Origin: Demequina capsici
GTDB taxonomy: Bacteria; Actinomycetota; Actinomycetes; Actinomycetales; Demequinaceae
Assembly (NCBI RefSeq): GCF_032102965.1
Contig: NZ_CP134880.1
Location: 2,542,001 to 2,606,000 of the forward strand
Length of the DNA: 64,000 bases
Reading direction: 5' to 3'
In this document: positions 59,775 to 64,000 of the stretch, in pieces
How positions within the stretch are numbered: the first letter of the stretch is position 1
How the letters are laid out: each line of letters starts with the position of its first letter
Notes under the pieces: model-generated
Told to the model about the DNA's origin: nothing
Databases searched by the model: none
The model's input: the letters and a program-made list of their open reading frames with translations, nothing else
Translations under genes and position numbers: made by a program

Positions 59775-61849
59775 GGCGACGCGTCAGGAGTCGGATCGTG
59801 ACCATGCTCGCCGCCGCGGGCGCCCTGACGCTCGCGGCGGGGTGCACGGGCTCGCCCGCTCCGGAAGGAAGCATCGCCCCCACGTCCGCGACATCGAGCT
59901 CACCTGCGGCCACGGGCGTGGTCGACGCGGCCGCCTCGACCGTCGCGCAGACGCTGCCGATCCAGAGCGTGGGAGAGGCCCCGTCGTCCGCCGGCGTGGC
60001 CGACGGTGTGCTCGCGCCCACGAACCGCTGGTACTCGGCCCTCGCCTACGCGGACCTGCCCGCCAAGGCCTACCCCACGCCCGTCGCCGTCCAGGTGGAC
60101 GCCGGCTCGATCGGGATCGCGCTCCCCTCCGTCGTCGGGTCGGACGCTCTCATCGCGGCCCAGACCGGCGCGTTCCTGACGGTGGCGGTGGGCGGGTCGG
60201 ACGCCCGGCCGCAGGTGACGATCAACGACCCCGTGTACACGTCGCTCGCCTACTCCGGGCCCGACGGGCCGCTCGCCACCGCGACCGTCGCACAGGGATG
60301 GCCCGCCATCGGGCTCGTCGCGGACGCTGACGTGACGCTGACGCTGTCCTCAGCCCCCGCGTGGGGGGACGACGGCGTGGGCCTCGTGGAGCTCGAGGGA
60401 ACCACCTACGGGGTGACGACATCGCGGGCGCAGGTGGACGGCGCCAGCGTCACCCTCGCGGCAGGAGGATGGCTTCAGGTCTTCCCGATCCCCTCAGGCG
60501 ACGACGCCACCGGGTTCACGGACCCTGCCGGCTACGCGGCGCTCATGAGCTCGCCCGTGACGAAGGCCACCTCCAAGTGGGCGGTGGGGACCCAGACGAC
60601 GACCACCACGCTCGCCTACACGACCGTCGACGGAGGCCCGACGGTGCTGGTGCCGTCCGCAGCCGTCGACGGCACCAGCCCTGACGGGACCTGCGACATC
60701 GGACTGTTCGACACGATCGACGGACCCACCGTCGCATGCGCGGGGACCGCGCTCGCGTGGGACGTCACCACCGTCACCCCCCAGCTCACGCTCAACGTGA
60801 GCGGCCTCACCGCAGAGCAGAAGCAGGCGGTCACGACCGCGCTCGACGCCGAGGCCGGGGGCGTCGCGTACCCGTCCGACACGTACTTCGGCTCCAAGGC
60901 GATGTACCGGGACGCCCAGCTGCTCGCACTCGCGGACGACCTGGGAGACACCGCTGCCTCCACGCAGATCGGGGAGAGGCTCGCCACCGAGCTGGGCCAG
61001 TGGACAGATCCGGAGGGGTGCACCACCCGCACCAGCCGCTGCTTCGTCTACGACGACGCGTGGGGCGGCGTCGTCGGGCTGGACACCGCCTTCGGGTCCG
61101 AGCAGTTCAACGACCACCACTTCCACTACGGCTACCTCATCTATGCCGCCACGATCGCGGTGCAGGAGGGGATCGTCGACATCGACGCCGTCGCACCCGT
61201 GATCGACTCGCTCGTGGCGGACATCGCCTCCCCCGGCACCAGCGAGGTGCCTGCGATCAGGGTGTTCGATCCGTTCGCCGGCCACTCGTGGGCCTCGGGC
61301 ATCTCGCCGTTCGCCGACGGCAACAACCAGGAGTCCAGCTCCGAGGCGATCACCGCCTGGACCGCCGTCGCGGCCTGGGCGCAGCTGCGCGGAGACGCCG
61401 GGGCGGCCACCCGCGCACAGTGGATGCTGTCTGCGGAGGCGCACTCGTCGCTCGCGCTCTACGTACGGCCCGACACCTCGTTCGCCCCCGAGTACACGCA
61501 TCTGGTGGTGGGCATCGAGTGGGGCGCGAAGCGCGACTACGCCACCTGGTTCTCCGCGGACCCCGCCGCCATGCTCGGAATCCAGCTGATCCCGATGGCA
61601 CCCACCCAGATCGGGATCCTCACGCCCGCCGACGACACGGCCGCGGGACGCGCCACCGCATCCATCGCCGAGGCCATGCCGACCGGCACCGCCGACCAGT
61701 TCACCGACCTCATCACGATGTACACGGCGCTCGGAGGAGCCAAGACCCAGGCAGCGGCGTGGGCGGTCGCCCTCACCCTGCCCGACTCGGCGATCGACGA
61801 CGGGATGTCGCGCGCCTACATGCTCGCCTTCATCGCGAGCGTGGGGTGA
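59771..61849 (+). CDS. GH81 endo-beta-1,3-glucanase lipoprotein
   Basis: A 692-residue surface lipoprotein. Signal with lipobox LTLAAGC (Cys near 25). GH81 signatures are clear: LAPTNRWYSALAYA near 80, FNDHHFHYGYLIYAA near 446 (catalytic Asp region), and DGNNQESSSEA near 517 (catalytic Glu). It hydrolyses internal beta-1,3-glucan bonds. Its placement right behind a glucan-synthase-like GT2 mirrors BcsZ/cellulase in cellulose operons and AlgL in alginate operons, which trim or clear the polymer under synthesis. An alternative role is scavenging of fungal glucan like the GH16/GH64 enzymes, but translational coupling argues for the synthase. Confidence 0.9.
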   Translation: MRRRVRSRIVTMLAAAGALTLAAGCTGSPAPEGSIAPTSATSSSPAATGVVDAAASTVAQTLPIQSVGEAPSSAGVADGVLAPTNRWYSALAYADLPAKAYPTPVAVQVDAGSIGIALPSVVGSDALIAAQTGAFLTVAVGGSDARPQVTINDPVYTSLAYSGPDGPLATATVAQGWPAIGLVADADVTLTLSSAPAWGDDGVGLVELEGTTYGVTTSRAQVDGASVTLAAGGWLQVFPIPSGDDATGFTDPAGYAALMSSPVTKATSKWAVGTQTTTTTLAYTTVDGGPTVLVPSAAVDGTSPDGTCDIGLFDTIDGPTVACAGTALAWDVTTVTPQLTLNVSGLTAEQKQAVTTALDAEAGGVAYPSDTYFGSKAMYRDAQLLALADDLGDTAASTQIGERLATELGQWTDPEGCTTRTSRCFVYDDAWGGVVGLDTAFGSEQFNDHHFHYGYLIYAATIAVQEGIVDIDAVAPVIDSLVADIASPGTSEVPAIRVFDPFAGHSWASGISPFADGNNQESSSEAITAWTAVAAWAQLRGDAGAATRAQWMLSAEAHSSLALYVRPDTSFAPEYTHLVVGIEWGAKRDYATWFSADPAAMLGIQLIPMAPTQIGILTPADDTAAGRATASIAEAMPTGTADQFTDLITMYTALGGAKTQAAAWAVALTLPDSAIDDGMSRAYMLAFIASVG

Positions 61850-61924
61850 GCATCATGACCGGCGCGTCGGGCTGACGCCAGCGAGGGGTGGTGTGGCACC
61901 CCGCGGCGCAGTCACACTGGCTCG

Positions 61925-62986
61925 GTGACCGACTCCTCCACCCAGCCCGCGAGCGGAACCGTCCCCACCGCGTCGGCCGCTCCCACGCCGGCGAGCGCCG
62001 GCTCGAGCCCCTCCCCGTCCGCAGCCACAGGGTCGCCCGCCCACGCCGCCGCGCTCGACCGCACAGGCCTGGGGCTCGGCCTCGGCGCCTACCTGGTGTG
62101 GGGCCTCTTCCCTCTGCTCATGCACGCGCTCGTGCCCGCGTCGCCTCTCGAGATCACGGCGCAGCGCGCGCTGTGGTCCCTGCTGGTGTGCGCGGTGATC
62201 GTCACGGTCGTGCGCGGGTGGGCACGGCTGCGCACCGCCCTGAGCGACCTGCGCACCGTCGCCACGCTCGCACTCGCCGCCGCGCTGATCGTCGCGAACT
62301 GGCTGATCTACGTCTACGCGGTCACCAGCGATCAGGTGAACTCCGCGTCGCTCGGCTACTACATCAACCCGCTGGTGCTCGTGGGGCTGGGCGTGGTAGT
62401 CCTCGGCGAACGCCTGCGCCGCGGCCAGGTGGTCGCCGTCGCGATCGCCACCGTGGCCGTCGTCATCATCGGCGTCGAGGTGGGCGGCCTGCCATGGATC
62501 GCGCTCGCGCTCGCCTTCTCCTTCGGGATCTACGGGCTCATCAAGAAGCGCCTCAACGTGGACCCCGTCACGGGCCTCACCATCGAGACCCTGGTCCTCG
62601 CACCGTTCGCCGCCATCGCCGTGTGGTGGATGCACCACGCGGGCACGCTCACGTTCGGCACCCGCGGCGGCGACGGGCTAGGCATCGGGCACGACCTGCT
62701 GCTCGCCTCCACCGGCGTCTTCACGGTGGGCGCCCTGCTGCTGTTCGCCGGCGGCGCGCAGCGGCTGCCGCTCAACATCGTCGGCCTGCTGCAGTACCTC
62801 GCACCCACGATCATGTTCATGCTGGCCGTCTGGCACTTCGGGGAGCCGATGTCCACCGGCCGATGGATCGGCTTCCTGCTCGTGTGGGTCGCCCTGATCG
62901 TGCTCACGGTGGACAGCTTCCGCGCGTCGCGGGCGCGCACCCGCGACCCGCGCGAGGCCGAGGTGGAGCCGACCGAGCCCGTCTAG
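61925..62986 (+). CDS. rarD: RarD-type EamA permease
   Basis: A 353-residue permease of ten helices in two EamA repeats. A Pro/Ala/Ser-rich 40-residue N-terminal extension precedes LGAYLVWGLFPLLMHALVPASPLEI, the RarD signature; NWLIYVYAVTSDQVNSASLGYYINPL near 120-145 and GLLQYLAPTIMF near 290 confirm it. RarD exports are poorly understood (chloramphenicol-sensitive in old mutants). GTG 61925 lies six bases after CACACT, suggesting a leaderless transcript. Confidence 0.9.
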   Translation: MTDSSTQPASGTVPTASAAPTPASAGSSPSPSAATGSPAHAAALDRTGLGLGLGAYLVWGLFPLLMHALVPASPLEITAQRALWSLLVCAVIVTVVRGWARLRTALSDLRTVATLALAAALIVANWLIYVYAVTSDQVNSASLGYYINPLVLVGLGVVVLGERLRRGQVVAVAIATVAVVIIGVEVGGLPWIALALAFSFGIYGLIKKRLNVDPVTGLTIETLVLAPFAAIAVWWMHHAGTLTFGTRGGDGLGIGHDLLLASTGVFTVGALLLFAGGAQRLPLNIVGLLQYLAPTIMFMLAVWHFGEPMSTGRWIGFLLVWVALIVLTVDSFRASRARTRDPREAEVEPTEPV

Positions 62987-62991
62987 GCCCT

Positions 62992-64000
62992 TCACGCGTG
63001 GACCGGGAACCACGACCAATGCATCGCGTCGGGCGACGGACCCTCGCCGAGGATCACCACCGGCGACGCGCCCGCCACAGCCGCCTGGGAGGCTCCGTCG
63101 CATGGAACGACGCCCGCGTCGTCATACACCGTCGCCTCCCACGGCCCGACCCCGCCCGCGAGCTGCCAGAAGTACCACCAGCCAGGGATGAAGCCGGCGG
63201 TTCCGAACGGGTAGTCGTCCTGCGTCGGCTCCAGGCTCCCGACGATCCGACCCAGCCCGTCGACCCACACGACCGACGCGTAGCGGAACGCGCCGGTGGA
63301 GCCGTCCGGCGCGTCACCGTAGGCCGCGTCCCAGCCCGGGGCGCTCGGCAGCAGGTCGAAGTCGAAGTCCGGGTAGTCGCCATAGCCGGCCTCCACCGTC
63401 ACCAGGGTCGCGCCGGAGCGGTAGTCCACCTGCATGCCGAGGTCGTCCTCGTAGGTCACGCCTCGCCGTCGCTCCCTGCTCACCACCGGCACCTCGAACG
63501 AAGGATCGAGGGGCGCACCGCACTGGAACTCGTCCACCTCCGGCCCCGTCAGATAGTCCGGACCCTGGTAGACGCCGCTGTCCGTCGTGCCGAGCGCCAG
63601 CGGCTGCCACACCGTGTCGTTGCTCCCGCACGCCGACCTCGGAAGCGCACCCTCGTCCCGCGAGGAGACGACGTCGTAGCGCTCACCCGACGGCATCGTG
63701 ATGCGCGTCGTGATGCCGACCACGTCGGAGGTGTCCAGCAGCGGCGCGATGTAGTACCCCACCAGCATCGGCTCCTCGTCCTGGGTGCCGTCGGCGTGCG
63801 TCACGATCCGCTGGATCACGGCGTCGGTGCCCGCGGCGCTCGACATGATCGACGCATACGTGGCCATGAAGGCCCACGCATGCATCGTCGCCACCTCCGT
63901 CGGCGACACGCCCACCGGCACCACCGCGGGGAGCGTGGTGGTCCACCCGGTCCACAGGTCCGCGGGATCGTAGACAGGCACGGCGCCCATCCCGGTGATG
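62992..64000 (-). CDS. Hypothetical secreted protein (5' partial)
   Basis: The frame is open to the right edge, so the N-terminus and any signal peptide lie outside; at least 335 residues are present. The visible part is Asp/Gly/Pro/Trp-rich with many aromatic residues (DPADLWTGWTTTLP, GWWYFWQLAGGVGPWEATVYDDAG) and a few cysteines, consistent with an exported beta-rich protein. No family recognised. Convergent with the RarD-type gene (5-base gap). Confidence 0.7.
   Translation of the reverse strand, partial: ITGMGAVPVYDPADLWTGWTTTLPAVVPVGVSPTEVATMHAWAFMATYASIMSSAAGTDAVIQRIVTHADGTQDEEPMLVGYYIAPLLDTSDVVGITTRITMPSGERYDVVSSRDEGALPRSACGSNDTVWQPLALGTTDSGVYQGPDYLTGPEVDEFQCGAPLDPSFEVPVVSRERRRGVTYEDDLGMQVDYRSGATLVTVEAGYGDYPDFDFDLLPSAPGWDAAYGDAPDGSTGAFRYASVVWVDGLGRIVGSLEPTQDDYPFGTAGFIPGWWYFWQLAGGVGPWEATVYDDAGVVPCDGASQAAVAGASPVVILGEGPSPDAMHWSWFPVHA

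Overview
The window is a 64 kb piece of a chromosome from a high-GC Gram-positive actinobacterium. Codons are strongly GC-biased, genes are packed in short operons with 4-base stop/start overlaps, and many genes begin 6-8 bases after a TAnnnT-type -10 box (leaderless transcripts). The gene content (rpmG-hadA-hadB near murB, a WXG100/FtsK locus, a ferredoxin-type sulfite reductase and many secreted glycanases) fits the Micrococcales, for example a Cellulomonas- or Demequina-like soil or plant-litter organism; this placement is inference. No insertion sequence, prophage, integrase or CRISPR array was seen, and it reads as ordinary vertically inherited chromosome with some accessory islands.

Layout. 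0-2.1 kb: histidine kinase (5' end outside the window) and OmpR-type regulator. 2.1-9.7 kb: type VII secretion-like locus on the minus strand, with an EssC-type FHA/FtsK ATPase, a WXG100-like protein that lacks the WXG turn, a second small helical protein, a large LXG-like protein and two unknown proteins. 9.8-15.2 kb: NarL-type two-component system followed by an ABC exporter of the MacB/FtsX class. 15.3-22.9 kb: murB, an MFS transporter with a divergent LacI regulator and a clear operator, a purine permease, hadB-hadA, an endonuclease/phosphatase-fold protein, rpmG, tRNA-Met and tRNA-Thr. 23-25.6 kb: an AlkX-like DNA glycosylase and a drug-type MFS exporter. 25.9-32.1 kb: polyamine uptake and catabolism unit (class III aminotransferase facing potABCD, with a divergent Lrp/AsnC regulator). 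32.2-44 kb: mixed housekeeping and metabolic genes (sugar MFS, tRNA-Tyr, YajQ, SDR, PoxB, FMN glutamate-synthase-like protein, cysteine hydrolase, HtpX, GNAT, ferredoxin-NADP reductase). 44.2-48.8 kb: a DUF4125/DUF4037 pair of unknown function, a phospholipase-D-fold protein and a lipoprotein.

49-53.9 kb is a mycolytic island: a GH18 chitinase with two CBM5/12 modules, then two translationally coupled beta-1,3-glucanases (GH16 and GH64) that share a duplicated ricin-type CBM13 module. 54-56.9 kb is the assimilatory sulfite reductase-CysH operon, preceded by a 23-residue cysteine-rich upstream ORF and mutually exclusive hairpins that could mask the ribosome binding site. 57.1-61.8 kb is the most unusual unit: a cellulose-synthase-like GT2, a short HlyD-type membrane fusion protein and a GH81 beta-1,3-glucanase lipoprotein, all translationally coupled. 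I read it as a candidate beta-1,3-glucan (curdlan-like) synthesis and export system. The window closes with a RarD-type permease and an unknown protein that runs off the right edge.
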